Below are positions 21,951 to 34,240 of a DNA stretch of 64,000 bases, one piece after another (positions within the stretch are counted from its first letter, which is position 1; every line of letters begins with the position of its first letter). Where the stretch lies: contig CM042694.1 in assembly GCA_023614405.1 (NCBI GenBank), positions 479,047,392 through 479,111,391 on the forward strand, written 5' to 3'. The DNA comes from Avena insularis. Taxonomy: Eukaryota; Streptophyta; Magnoliopsida; Poales; Poaceae. Under the pieces are notes generated by a model that saw only the letters and a program-made list of their open reading frames with translations, was not told the origin of the DNA and did no database searches. The position numbers and the translations under genes are program-made.

Positions 21951-23840
21951 CACGGAAAGTCTAGACACCAATATCACGGGGAACTAGGAGTCCCACCCAT
22001 CTGCTGGATTCTCCGCGAGAAATCTACAGCCTCACGATAAGGTCATCCGTCCATGCGAAAGGAAGAAGATCCAACTGACTTCTCTGTCCCATTCCAAATC
22101 TCATGGTTAATGCATAATATACGGTGCTAGAATCACTGGCGACATTGGTTGATTAAGTCCTAGATATTATGTTCCTTTACCACTAGAAATGTATCAATAG
22201 ATTATTACCATTTGGTAAATAATCCATAATCATATTATTATGCAAATAGTGTTTTTTGACTTTTTGAAATGTAGGTGATGACAAAATTTGAGTTACAAGC
22301 ATAGAAAATAATCAAAAGACATGAGCAAGTGTGAACTTGCCTTTTGTGATTGCAAGATTATGCGCTAACGGTCTTTAGTACACTAGAAGATCCAAAATTT
22401 GAAAATAGCATCATTGGTCTAGTAAGGACGAATGTTTATAGAAGCAAGATGCAATTATGCATAATTAATGTAATGCAACTTGGTAAACGTGAATCCCTAG
22501 ACTAATCGTATCTGATCTAGGGTTTGAAATCTTCTGATGAGTTCTTTGGAATGTGTTGCACTTTTATACTAGTTTCACACTTGTGCTTCTTATTAAGGCT
22601 TGTGAGTGTGTGTGAAACAATTTATAAGTACAATAAAGTAACACACAATGGCATAGCACCCAAGGTGTTGACAAAGTGTTCAAAGTTTATTCCACTCAAG
22701 CTTTCTACTATAACTTAGAGAGTTAAAGACAAAAGATATAGTCCATTTGCATTTTCTTTAAAATAATTACTTTTGAGGAAAAGGTTACTTTTCAAAATGA
22801 ATGCAGTTGAATCTTGAAGTTATACTTTTAGGGTTTCCTATTAACTAAAAGTATTTAAGAAGAAAATATTTAGCATCTTAACTATTCTTCTAGCAAGTGG
22901 AGACTTATATATTTTGAAGATGGCATCATATTATAGGTGGTGTACTTCTTAATGATTCCTAAAGGTAGAATACAAGTAACATTACTTTTTATGGAATTGG
23001 TGTTTTCTTAAGGTTATACTTCATAAATACAAAATAGGCATAACTTTAATTTCTTAAGAACTTGGTTTAAATTTAAGTAGTTTTCCAAACTAGTAGAGGA
23101 ATTAGTAAATATGATCTTGATGATTTTATAAGTGAATAGAAGCCTTGTGATAAATAATACACTATTTTAGATGGTTTTATAATTGATAAAATCTTTTTAG
23201 GAAAATTAAGATACACTTAATTTGAGATGATAGTTTTAGTAAATACATCTTAAAATGGTTAGACCTATGTTAACTTCACTTAAACATCAACTTAGCTTGT
23301 TATTTACTTTTTAGACTTTAAACAAATAATGCCAAAGGCAAAGTAGAGATTTATGTATTTTTAGTCCATTAACATATTAGAAAATAGTTTTAATGAAGAC
23401 TTATCAAACATTTACCTTTATTTGACTTCAAATGTGCAAGATGATATTTTTAATGTGTAGACTTTATTTTTGTGATCATTTTGGTATGTTATATGTATTT
23501 TTGTGAGTTTTAAATAATAAGATATGATTTTTATAAGTTTTACCACTTTATCAAGACTTAATAAACAATAATATTTAGTTAAGGGTCACAAAAATATATG
23601 AAACAAGGTTAAAATGTATATTTTGTTTTTCTAAGAATTTGGATATATTATACTTATTTTTCTGAATTTAAATAATAGAATATATTTATTTAAGATTTAT
23701 CCCTAATAGGGTATTTACTAATTAATACTAATTATTTTATTTAAGTTGGAAAATAGAATATGATAATAGGTTTATATTATAGAGTTTATTTTTCTAAACA
23801 TTTTGATAAATTATATACATTTTTTGAATTATAAACAATG

Positions 23841-24404
23841 GTGAGGAAATCGATAATCGCTAACTACTCGGTCGACTTGGGAGTAGTGACTAATCGGAAT
23901 TCGGATGATTAACTGATTTAATCGGTCGGCTATTAATCGATGCAACCTAAAACAATTAGCACCTAAAACACGTGTATATGAGAAAGAAATAGTATATGGG
24001 CCTTTATATGCCCAACCCTACTTACCTAGAGCCCAAAAGCCCAATAAAACACATATGCTTCTCCTTTGACCTCTGAAGTTGCTCTTCTCCCACCACCTAC
24101 CCAGGGTATTGGTTGGTGACGGTGGGAACCAAGATCTTGGAGGTGGGAATCAAGCGGGAGCTTCGCAAAACCTACTTCATTGGGGTGGGCTAGCGATTGG
24201 ACATGCGATATGCGTTGAAAATTTTGCAATTTTTTTGACCAAGTGTAGTAGTTAATCTAGAATATACCTAGTAATCGGTCTATCAGAGCTATTAGTTGGG
24301 ATAAAGCATTAACTCAACGGATTAGTGGTAATCGACACGGTTAGGTCCTTAGTAGCTATTAATCGGCCTATTAATCGCTGATTCGGATGATTTTTTGAAC
24401 AATG
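23841..24404. mobile_element. Small insertion flanked by 7-bp repeats, unknown class
   Basis: AACAATG occurs at 23834-23840 and again at 24398-24404. The AT-rich sequence on either side is continuous if the block between is removed. The block differs sharply from its surroundings. Both ends are full of AATCGG, TAATCG and CGATTA words in both orientations. The middle (about 24000-24200) has GGGCC/GCCCA boxes and AACCCTA, which recall plant promoter site II and telo-box motifs. A 7-8 bp duplication would suit an hAT-type element, but clear terminal inverted repeats and a transposase are not seen. Confidence 0.55.
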
Positions 24405-25401
24405 ATTATAAAACAACATATATTGAATTAATGATTTAATAATTTTATGGATTTATTAAAATAAACTATCCAAACGATTTATTGTATCACTAATGACATC
24501 AGCATGTTTACTCAATCTTTTTACACCGAGATCTATCCTAGCCAGACACACTGACCAGTGGGATCAGGGCCACGTCGGTGTAGACAGGTCAAACTAGGCT
24601 GATTGGGTTATGGGTAATGCAAGCGTGATGTCATGCTGACGTCACCTCGCTAGTGACAGTCAGGCGGCGAGCAACAGTGGTGATCTAGCGCGATTAGGCC
24701 AGAGAGAATGAGCATGGCACGGGGAACCCTAAACTAGCGGCGCTGCTACCTAAAGGTCATCGGAAGATGGCCGATGATGGAAGACAGCGGCGGCGGCGTC
24801 AGGTGCTCGCGGGGACGGTGCTACGGCAAGTAATTGATGAAACAAAAGGGTCCATACAAACCAAAATCTCACCAGGAATGTTGCGGGCTTGACGGCGAGA
24901 CGAGGCGAGGTCGAGGTTGATGACAAGCGCGACGGCCAGCGTCGGACACGATGCTTCGATTCGGGAGTTTGCGGGCTCGTGGGGTTCCGTGACCTAGCTG
25001 GGGGTGAACCAGTACAACAGGGCGAGATCGGTGGTGGGTTTAGCTTGAGCTAGGGTGGCCGGGAGCGGTAGGGACGATGGTGACTGCCGGCTAGGGCTTC
25101 GGGTGGCCTCTGCATACAGATGGCAGAGAGCGAGAGAGAGAGGGCAAATGGGGATGAGGATGAGCTAGGGTGTCGGTGGCATTATTATAGCCTCCTAGCA
25201 TCGACAGTGAGTATCACAGCGTGTGGCTGGCGTCGACGAGTGCATCAAGCGGCAGCGTGGGACTCCATCGAGCAATCTGTGTGCGTGAGCGTAATGATGA
25301 CGGAAGATTTGCAGAAAACCCCCTGGATTCATTTACTTCTCAACACGCGGTCCTCCATATGGTCCCACTTGTCATTCAGAGAGAGTGGGAAGTTGGACTG
25401 C

Positions 25402-25912
25402 TGATGGGGATATGCCGTGATGGGGTATACCCAGCAGGACGTTTCGACTGGACCAAGGGCCTTGCGAGTGGGCCTGCAGGACGACGACTGCAAAGCAACT
25501 GAAAGGAAGCCTGTCGACTAGAAGCTGGAGGCTAGAAGCTTAGCTAAAGCCCAGTCAGATTAGGTCAAATCCTCTGAGTCCTTGACTGATTCGGTTGTAT
25601 ATCTGTAAACCCTAGCGAGGTACCCCCTATATAAGCCTCCCTAGGGTTATCTTTGTACTCACGTTCCATCATACACCCCTTCCAAGTGACTTGCTGCCGA
25701 GCCGCTGAGCTCGCCATCCCTGTAACTCACTCTCCGATAATACAATCTAGCAGGAGTAGGTCTTTATCCTACGGGGGGGGGGGAGGGGGGAGAACCTGGG
25801 AAAACTCATGTGTCTCAGCCCTCATCTCGCTCCACAGATGGCCGCTCCCTCTTGCCCTTAATCCTATCAATAGCTACCCCCGGTACCGACTGCCGTGGTC
25901 ATTCCCATGAAA
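25402..25912 (+). repeat. Gypsy A 5' LTR
   Basis: It starts TGATGGGGATATGCC and matches 46949-47449 over its whole length. A TATA-like box (CTATATAAGC) lies at about 25630. A G-run near 25773-25790 is expanded compared with the 3' LTR, which has only about five G at that point. Confidence 0.92.
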
Positions 25913-25913
25913 G

Positions 25914-25931
25914 TGGCACCCACCATGGGGA
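25914..25931 (+). other. Gypsy A primer binding site
   Basis: TGGCACCCACCATGGGG begins one or two bases after the LTR. It starts with the TGG that pairs with a tRNA CCA end. The tRNA is not identified here. Confidence 0.7.
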
Positions 25932-28392
25932 ATGGCCGGTCTGGCCTGATTTCTGCGGCGAGACCCTATTCTCCAATCGATCGGCCAATCGCCACCAGCC
26001 GCATAATCGCCAGCGGCGGGATCCTCCAGATCCTGCCCAGCACCTACATCCCGGCTTCGCGCTCGATCACGCACAGCATGGTGATGCCGGTCAGCACCAT
26101 CAACTTGTTCGTCGGCTTCACCGACACAGTCGTCCCGGCGGGAACGGTGATTGTCGGTGGATCGCCGCCGCGCTGCGATCTACTCTCAGAGGACCAGATC
26201 TGCTCCATCAGTCGCCTCGCCACCGAGTATGACTTGGCTGCCAGCCACGCGGCCGGGACTGATGCCGTCGCGGACGACATGGCCCTCCACGATGATGCTA
26301 ATTCGGCGACCCCTGCCTCGGTCGCCGGATCCATCACCACAACATCGCGCGAGGACTCCATCACACGGGTCTCCAACCTTGAGGATTTCGAGGACCCCTC
26401 CATCCTCGGGATCTTCGACTCTGACTCCGGATGGGAGTCCACCGAAGACTTCCATGCCAGATCCAATCGCTTCAACGCGATCTACATGGCGGGCAGCACG
26501 AGCGCCCCGCCAGACCCCTTCTCCACGCTAATCCCTCCGACCGCAACGGCAAAGGAGGTCGAAGAAGCACGCCTCCGACTGGAGGAGGCATCACGCAGGG
26601 AGTAAGCCGAGCGCGAGAAATTCCGCCTCGAGCGGGAAACGGTGCAGGAGCTACCGCTCTACCATCAACGCCGCATCAGGACCCACCTGCACTCCAACGT
26701 CCAGGGCCGCGTCCTGAACTTCAACGACGAGAGCGACCTCGCGCACGCGGCCGAGTGCGAGTACTAAGAGAATGCGCCGCCTGGTGGCAGCAACCGCCCA
26801 CCACCTGGCACACCTGCAACTGGAGCCGCACCGCCACCCATAGGTTGGGAGCCCCCGTCGGACCAGCCATGAATCATCATCTCGCCACAAGCCCGCGACG
26901 CCAATGGGATCCTATTGTACTCCACTATAATGGACAACGTCATCGCAGCAGACACCACAGTCGCCCACCTTGACATCCAAGGAGAGGGCGCGCTGCAGAT
27001 CCAGTATGCCAAGTCCCTACTCGCCAGGGCCATCGAGCAGCAAGCCGTGGGAGTCGACCCACGGGGGAGGATGTACTCCCGCTCATCGGGAAGCAGGGCA
27101 GCCTCAAGCGGCTGTCCGACTGTCGCCAACACCCTCAACTGCCCACCGCCCGAGCCCCTGCCGCTCCAACCATAGTCCGCCAACCCCACGCTCTCCACGA
27201 ACGAGCCGCAGCCTACGAACAACACGGTTGCTGCCAATGGCCAACCGATCGACGCATGGATGCACATCATCGACAATTAGGCCTAGCAGGCGTGCCAGCC
27301 CAATGATCTGAGGCACACCCTCACCAACCGTGGCGACCCCAAGCCAAGGGGCTCGTTCAGCCAAGTCGGCCCCAATGCTTTAGAACAATGATCTGAGGCA
27401 AAAAGTACCCCACCAACTTCAATGCACCCAAGGAGATCGAAAATTACGATACGACCCAGCAGTGTGGCTGGACATGTACCTCATGGCGACGGGAATCACC
27501 GGCCACACCGACCTGCTCGCCGCTCGCTACCTTCCCCTGATGATGGAGGGAGCAACCATGCAATGGATCAGCACCCTCCCCGCTGACAGCATCGACTCGT
27601 GGGAGGAGATGCGTGACGCCTTAGTCAGGCACTTCGAGGGCTCCTACAACCATGCCACCACCATCGAAGACTTGGAGCGCTACATCCAGGGACAGCGCGA
27701 GTCAACCCGCCACTGGAACCAGAGGTCGCAGGAGCTGTGGATCAATGCTTCCGGCATCCACCCTGACACGGCGATCGACTGCTTCAAGAATGCGTGGCGG
27801 TACGAGCCCCTAGTCGCCAAGATCAAGAGGGTCTACCGGACGCTCGACAACATCCCTAACCTCCTCGAGATCGCCAAGCACTACATGGAGGAGGACCCCA
27901 ACCAAGACTCTAACGACGAGTCGGGGGGAAGATGCCACGCTACTGGCCACGACAACAGACAAAAACGCGACATCTGCTACAACAACACTTGCCTCACCGG
28001 AAAGCGACGCGGTGACGCGAGAGTCGACTTCATTGCCAACGCCGGCTATGGGCAACACGACCCGAAAAACTTCCACCGCAATGGAGGAAACTACCGCGCC
28101 AACAACACGGCAAGGCTGAAATTTGACACTACCGCCCTCCTCAACCAGACCTGTGTCTACCACAGTAGGGAGGGGAAGCCTGCCACCCACACCACCGTGG
28201 ACTGCCATTCTCTGAAGGAGATCAAGAAGGCAAGGAGAGGAAGGGAGGACCCCAACAACAACCCACCAAGGGACAACAACAACACTGGTGGATTCCGCAA
28301 TGCCGTCGTCTCGCTGCACACCTTCACTGGGCTCGGCACCAAATGCAAGAAGAAGGTGCTCGCCCATGCAGTCGCCATCAATGTGGTGACCT
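25932..28392 (+). pseudogene. Gypsy A gag
   Basis: The first part (to about 27276) reads mostly in one frame as an acidic, Asp/Ser-rich leader. It has a Glu/Arg-rich helix near 26550-26640 and several stops. After a frame change, 27462-28392 is open. Its first 130 residues match the retrotransposon gag domain (AARYLPLMMEGATMQWI, then WEEMRDALVRHFEGSY). Near residue 225 a zinc-finger-like Cys/His pattern occurs (CVYHSREGKPATHTTVDC). The TAG at 28390-28392 replaces a likely CAG, and the reading continues in the same frame into the protease, so gag and pol were one frame. The protein would form the particle shell and bind the RNA. Confidence 0.85.
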
Positions 28393-29296
28393 AGGTCGAC
28401 ATTCCCCGCTTCCTCAATTGGTCTGAGCAAAGCATCACCTGGAGTCACTAAGACCATGCACCCAAGATCGAATATCCAGGGCGAATCGCCCTAGTGGTCA
28501 GGCCCAAAGTGGCCGACTACTGGCTACCCAAGACGCTGATAGATGGTGGAAGCTCCATTAACATCATGTACTCAGACACATTCAAGAGGCTACACTTCCC
28601 AGAGTCGGCGATCGAGTCCACACTCACCACCTTCCATGACATCATCCCTGGTCGGAAGGCGTACCCGATCAGCAAGGTGACGCTGCCAGTCACTTTCGGC
28701 ACACCAGCAAACTTCCGCATCAAGCGTATCATATTCGAGCTCGTGAACTTCAGCAACCCCTACCACTGTGTTCTAGGGCGCCAGGCATTCGCCAAATTCA
28801 TGGCAACCCCACACTAGGCCTACAACATGATGAAACTCCCTGGGCCAAATGGCATCATCATCGTCCATGGCAACCCCAACATGGCCGTGGAGAGTGAGAA
28901 CAAAGCCTCCGAGCTCGCCAACACCGTCATTGCGGCGGAAACCAACCATGCGGATGAGCTTGTGAAATATGCGAGCAACGTTGACAAGTATGACCCCACC
29001 ATCCTAGAGAAGCCCACCTCCGGGGGAACAACTTTCGAGATGACCATGCACACTCGCACCGTTGAGATCGTCCCAGGCGACTCCAGCCAGACGGTCACCA
29101 TCAGGACGAGCATGAGTCCATCCGACATGCCTGGTGTCCCGAGGGAACTGGCTGAGCACAAACTGAACACCGACCCCAAAGTGCGACCAGTAAAGCAGTC
29201 GCTACGGCCCTTCAATGAAGAGCGCCGCTGAGCAATCGCTGAAGAAGTACAACGTGTACTCGCTGCAGGCTTCATTCGGCCTATCAAGTACTCCAT
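28393..29296 (+). pseudogene. Gypsy A protease region and RT leader
   Basis: The frame of gag continues. At about 28530 the motif LIDGGSSINIMY is the aspartic protease active site in the D-G-G form usual for Tat-type elements. QAFAKFMATPH lies near its end. The RT leader follows and closes with VRPVKQSLRPFNEERR at about 29230. Stops at about 28449 (TAA), 28815 (TAG) and 29229 (TGA) break it, and a frame change near 29295 separates it from the RT core. The protease would cleave the gag-pol polyprotein inside the particle. Confidence 0.85.
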
Positions 29297-30198
29297 GTGG
29301 TGGCAAACCCAGTCCTGGTTCTGAAAAAGAACAACACCTGGAGAATGTGTATCGACTACACCAACCTCAACAGCACCTGCCCGAAGGAGGAGTCCATCCT
29401 ACTGCGCATCGATCAGATCATCGACTCGATCACGGGATCGGAGTCGTTGTGCTTCCTCAACATGTACTCTGGTTATAACCAGATCAAAATGGTGGCCGAG
29501 GACGAGGAGAAGACGGTGTTCATCACACCATTCAGCGCATTCTACTACACCGCCATGACGTTCGGCCTCAAGAACGCCGACGTGACTTATCAAAGGTGCA
29601 TGTAGGAGTGCCTTGCGAGTCAAATTGGCTAACATCCACGTCTATATCGACGACGTGGTGGTAAAATCCACCCGCTAGAGCAACCTGCTCGCCGACCTGG
29701 CCAAAACCTTCACGAATCTGTGGAGGTACAAGATCAAGCTAAATCCAGGAAAGTGCAACTTCGGCATGCCCACCGGATAGCTCCTGGGGTACATGGTCTC
29801 TAAACAAGGCATTGAGGAAAACCCCACCAAGATTGACACCATCACGCAGCTCAAGAAACCCGAGTGCATGCCCGATGTATAGAAGCTGGCCGGGCGAGTC
29901 GCTGCTCTCAGTCGCTTCATCGCTTGGCTCAGTGAGAAGGCGATGACTCTGGGACGAAGAAGCGGACAACATGCTCAAGGCGCTCAAGGAAGTGCTGCTC
30001 GCGGCACCGCTACTCGCCGCCCTAATTGACAAAAAGCCAATGCTCGTCTCCGTCGTGTCCTCCATTTGAATCGTTAGCACTTTGATGGTCGTCGAGCGAC
30101 CGGAGTAGGGAAAGGAGCTCCCCGTACCGCGCCCCGTCTACTACATTAGCAAAGTCCTACCAGACTCAAGACAACACTACCCGCAGTACCAGAAACTG
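29297..30198 (+). pseudogene. Gypsy A reverse transcriptase
   Basis: RT blocks are seen in order. WRMCIDYTNLN comes first, then NMYSGYNQI, where the usual D-A-Y-S-G reads N-M-Y-S-G and so lacks a key Asp. Next are FGLKNA and, after a stop and a frame change, YIDD at 29643-29654 with both catalytic Asp residues. LLGYMVS and the region RVAALSRF follow. Stops of the kind ATG-TAG-GAG at 29604, CGC-TAG-AGC at 29678, GGA-TAG-CTC at 29778 and GTA-TAG-AAG at 29879 all fit CAG changed to TAG. The enzyme would make cDNA; this copy cannot. Confidence 0.88.
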
Positions 30199-30977
30199 GT
30201 GTATGCGGTCTTTAGAGCCCAGCGACGACTCTCACATTACTTCCAGGAGCACCCCATCACGGTCGTCTCCTCCACGCCGTTGCAGGACATCATCCGCAAT
30301 CACGAGGCAACTAGGCGAGTCGCTAAGTGGGCCATAGAAATCGGCGTCCACAACATCAAGTACGAGCCATGCAAAGCGATCAAATCACAAGCCTTGGCGG
30401 ATTTCCTCGCTGACTGGGAAGAAGCACATCAGTCAGAGAAGCTACCCTATCTCCATTACTAGTCGCTCCACTTTGACGGGTCCAAGAACGAGGATGGCGC
30501 GGGGGCTAGTATCGTACTCACCTCCCCCAAAGGCGACAAACTCCTCTACATGCTCACCTCGACTTCACGCCCTGCACCAACAATATGGCCGAGTATGAGG
30601 CCCTCCTTCACGACATGCGGGCCCTGAAGGAAATGAACATCAATCGCTTACAGTGCTACGGTGACTCCGGCCTAGTCGCTGGCCAAGTCGCTAGGATCTG
30701 CGACGGTATTTCCCCCACCATGATAGCGTACCGCCAAGTGGTGGATAAGCTGGGAGGTCACTTCATCGGCTACTCCGTCGAATGGATTGACAAGCGCAAG
30801 AATGAGGAAGCCGACGCTCTCTCCCGTATCGGATCGGCCCGCCAAATGCCACCCGCGGGCGTCTTCCTCGACATCATCCACAAGCCTTCGGTCTCCCCGC
30901 CCAAGGGTATCGACATCGGGATACCTCTACAGCCCGAGCCCACCCTAGTCGCCATGATCATGGAGCCCAACGACTAG
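30199..30977 (+). pseudogene. Gypsy A RNase H region
   Basis: The first part (30199-30462) is the RT-connected RNase H segment with VYAVFRAQRRLSHYFQEHPI and FLADWEEA. The second part is an RNase H domain with the DEDD residues visible in HFDGSK (about 30472), EYEAL (about 30591), CYGDSGLV (about 30657) and NEEADALSRI (about 30805). A TAG at 30460-30462 where Trp is expected and a frame change near 30565 divide it. A domain of this kind after the usual one is typical of the Tat lineage. The TAG at 30975-30977 again replaces a likely Trp codon. Confidence 0.85.
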
Positions 30978-32219
30978 ACCGCACCATATGTCGCCATCCT
31001 CAAGCACAAGGTCCTGCCCACCAACGAGACAGAGGCGCGAATGATCGTGCACCGCTGCACATCCTTCGTCATCATCAACAACGAGCTCCACAAATGCAGC
31101 TTGACTAGCGTATTCTAGCGCTGCGTACAGCCGGAAGAAGGTCGCAACATACTCCAATACATCCACGCTGGCGACTGCAGCCATCACGCCGACATCAGAT
31201 TGCTAGTTGCTAAGGCCATGCGACATGGTTTTTACTGGCTCACCATGCACGCTGGCGCCATTGACATCGTCCAACGATGGCTCGGGTGCCAGAAGTACGC
31301 CAACTAGACGCACATCCCTGGTTCGGCACTCAATACCATCCCCATCACCTGGCCATTCGCCGTATGGGGCATGGACATGGTCGGCCCGTTCAAGAAGGCC
31401 CCATCTGGCTTCACCCACCTCCTGGTCATAGTCGACAAATTTACCAAGTGGGCCGAGGACAAACCGATCAAGAATTGTGACGGCAAGACCGCCACCAAGT
31501 TCCTCCGTGAGCTCATCTACCGGTATGGATACCCGCATAGCATCATAACGGACAACGACACCAACTTCTCCAAAGGTGCCATGGAAGATTTCTGCGAGGA
31601 GCACGGCATACTGCTCGACCTCGCCTCACTCGTCCACCCATAGTCGAATGGCCAAGCAGAGCGAGCCAACCAAAGCGTCCTCCACGGCCTCAAGCCGTGA
31701 CTTTAGGTGCCCCTCGAGTGAACCCCTGGATGCTGGGTAGAAGAGCTCCCCTCCGTGATATGGGGCATCCGCACCTCTGTCAACCGCTCCACAGGGTTCA
31801 CACCCTTCTTCATGGTGTACGGCGCTGAAGCCGTCATGCCAACCGACCTGGAACACGACTCGCCTAGGGTTGTCAATTACGTGGAGGCGGAAAACAAGAT
31901 CGCCCACCAAGATGGGATCGACAAGCTCGACGAAGCACGCAACCTAGATCGCTCCCGCACTGCCATCTACTAGCAGGGACTCCGCCGCTACCATAGCCGC
32001 CGAGTCCGGACTCGCACCTTCCAGGAAGGCGACCTGGTCCTACGACTGATCCAGGACAAGAAGGGCATGCACAAGCTTTCCCCCCCATGGGAGGGGCCAT
32101 TCGCCATAGGGCGAGTCCTCGAAAACGATGCCTACTACCTCATCGATGTAAGAGACAACAACCAGCTCGAAGTTGGGAGGCCATGGAATGTAAACTTCCT
32201 TCTAAAGTTCTACACATAG
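30978..32219 (+). pseudogene. Gypsy A integrase
   Basis: The zinc domain is seen as HAGDCSHH (about 31165) and then WLGCQKY, where the first of the two Cys has become Trp. The core shows the catalytic residues in GMDMVGPF (Asp), ITDNDTNF (Asp) and SNGQAERAN (Glu). The end has FQEGDLVLR, LSPPWEGPF and NDAYYLIDV and closes with KFYT and TAG at 32217-32219. Internal TAG stops at about 31117, 31306, 31641, 31704 and 31971 fit CAG-to-TAG changes, and one TGA fits CGA-to-TGA. No chromodomain follows. The enzyme would insert the cDNA in the host DNA. Confidence 0.9.
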
Positions 32220-32761
32220 AACTAAAACTTGTACTCAACTGCTATATAATGAAATCAATTTGGATCACACAAATTGTGTCTACTCGCCATACTCTTGTGC
32301 CAATCGCACTCGTACATCTAGCAATACGTTACCCATGGAATTCAACCCTTGGTTGAGCGACCGGCACGGCTAAGTAGTGCGGCCCAAGGGCACCTAAGAC
32401 ACTCGGGCCTTGTGTCGTCCACGAACACGCCACCCCAGAGCCACCATCGGAGTCGCCCCGCTCGACTGGCCCGCCAGGCCAAGACAACCGATAATGCTTC
32501 TCACAGCGATCCGTCCTCCCCATCCTTGTGCTAAGCGACTCGAACAGTTAAGTACCACGCATGGGGACTTGTCTACAATAACCCCTATGCGGCTTGGGAA
32601 CACACCAAGTAAGAGAGCCTGCCCTGGACTCGCCCCGCGACTAACTTTCTAAGCCAGGGGGAGAGACGCGTTACGAACAATGCACAAGGTCCTCACCTAC
32701 CTTGGGCATGCGACTAGAACAGCTAAGTACCATGCTTGGGGACTCGCCCAAACCGACCCTG
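32220..32761 (+). other. Gypsy A 3' untranslated part with a ~180-bp tandem repeat
   Basis: No coding domain is seen. A phrase of the type GCGACTCGAACAGCTAAGTACCA recurs at about 32354, 32531 and 32711, a spacing near 179 bases. The last two copies are close and the first is worn. The stretch ends where the composite gypsy block begins and resumes at 46856. Confidence 0.7.
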
Positions 32762-34240
32762 TGATAACCCACAAGTATAGGGGATCGTGTGTAGCCTTTT
32801 CAATAAGTAAGAGTGTCGAACCCAACGAGGAGCTAAAGGTAGGATAAATATTCTCTCAAGTTCTATCAACCATTGATACAACTCTACGCACACTAAACGT
32901 TTGCATTATCTAGGAAATAAAACTAGAGCAACAATACGAGTAATAGATATAGCTTAGAATGATAATAAATAACAAGAAAGTAAATCTAGTTGCCGCAATA
33001 ATAAAATACACTAAACTAACAGAACCATGAGTGTGGAATAGTGGTGGTAATTGTGGTGGTTTCGTCCAAGTTTAAATAGCGAATATATCGGGTTCATTAT
33101 CTTTGATGCAGTTTTCTATGTGGGAGAGGCTAAATATACATGCGCTTCACTACTTGGAATTATATGTACTATATGATAGGATTGTTAGGAAACATCCTTA
33201 AGTAATAATCAATGCATTAAGGTTTCCCCAACCATATCCTTAAGTTTAATGGTCCTCTTACTGCCATACGTGCAACATTCTGGTTCGTGTCCTCAGGTTT
33301 CTGTCACTCCGGCAGAACTTCCCCCTTCCTCTTACACATACTACAAACCCTATGATGTTTAATCCATGTGCGCAAAAATATAATGGACACCAAAGGACTG
33401 TACCATATCAACATACAACTCTAATGAACCAAAGACGTTCAACCATTCAATCTAAGAACAAAGAAACTATGCAAATATGACATACATCATAGGATTATAA
33501 CTTATAGCATCAAACACCATGTTTACATAGGACGATACAGAGGTCTGTGGGAGGATGAACCACTGCATACTAGGAGGATTAGGTGATGGAGATGGCGGTG
33601 AAGATGGTGAAGAGGGCGGCAGCGGCACCAACGGCGGCGCGGGGGACTCCTTCCCCGCCGTCGGTATCATGGGGGAGCACCGCCCCTTAGCCCCCTTCCT
33701 TCATGACTTCTTGGGAGCCCTCCCCCATGGAGATGGGATCAATGGGGGAGGCAAAAACGTGGCTTTGGTGGCTGCAAATTCGTGGGTGGAGATTCCCTAG
33801 GCGAATTAGGTTTCCTCCCTTTATATAGCTTCTCGGATTCCCGTCACCCCAATTTGGGATGCAGTAAATCGGGCCTAAAAGGCCCGTACGAACTCGTAAT
33901 CAGCTAAATTTTATGTCCAGAACGTTTGTGGCAAAATTTACAACAACTTCGTAGTTGAAGAGTTTTCTGTTTGACACCTTCTTCGAGCCGAAACGTGACC
34001 ATATTGAAAAAGAGTTTTGAGACAGATTTCTAGATAAATCCCAATTTGACTCCAAAAAGGTTTCCACTTGTATTCTTGATAATTCCTACACATCAAAGTG
34101 TAAAACAAGAACATTGTGCACTTTTGCAACTATTAGTAGGTTAGTCCAAATAAATTATAAACTTTATACAAAAAGGAGTGTCAAAAGCATATTATTAGCA
34201 TAAAACCATCAAAAATTATAGATATGTTATGGACGTATCA
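32762..34240 (-). repeat. LTR-A of the composite block (different subfamily)
   Basis: It starts TGATAACCCACAAGTATAGG and ends GGACGTATCA, so TGATA and TATCA form the inverted ends. It is about 1.48 kb. Only the last 40 or so bases and the internal sequence after it resemble the right ends of LTR-B and LTR-C. A GC-rich block near 33580-33680 could give Gly-rich frames, but nothing supports a gene. Confidence 0.8.

Noticed and set aside
23841..24404. Host gene promoter with site II and telo-box motifs
   Set aside because: The motifs are bounded by direct repeats within an LTR and no gene follows, so a captured or chance promoter-like piece is more likely than a working host promoter.
25120..25502. 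GC-rich frames before gypsy A that could be a host gene exon
   Set aside because: They run across the E1/gypsy A border at 25402, so they cannot be a real gene, and no domain was recognised.
33555..33800. Gly/Asp-rich frame in LTR-A that might be a small gene
   Set aside because: It comes from GGTGATGG-type low-complexity DNA in an LTR, has no domain, and has no counterpart in the other LTRs.
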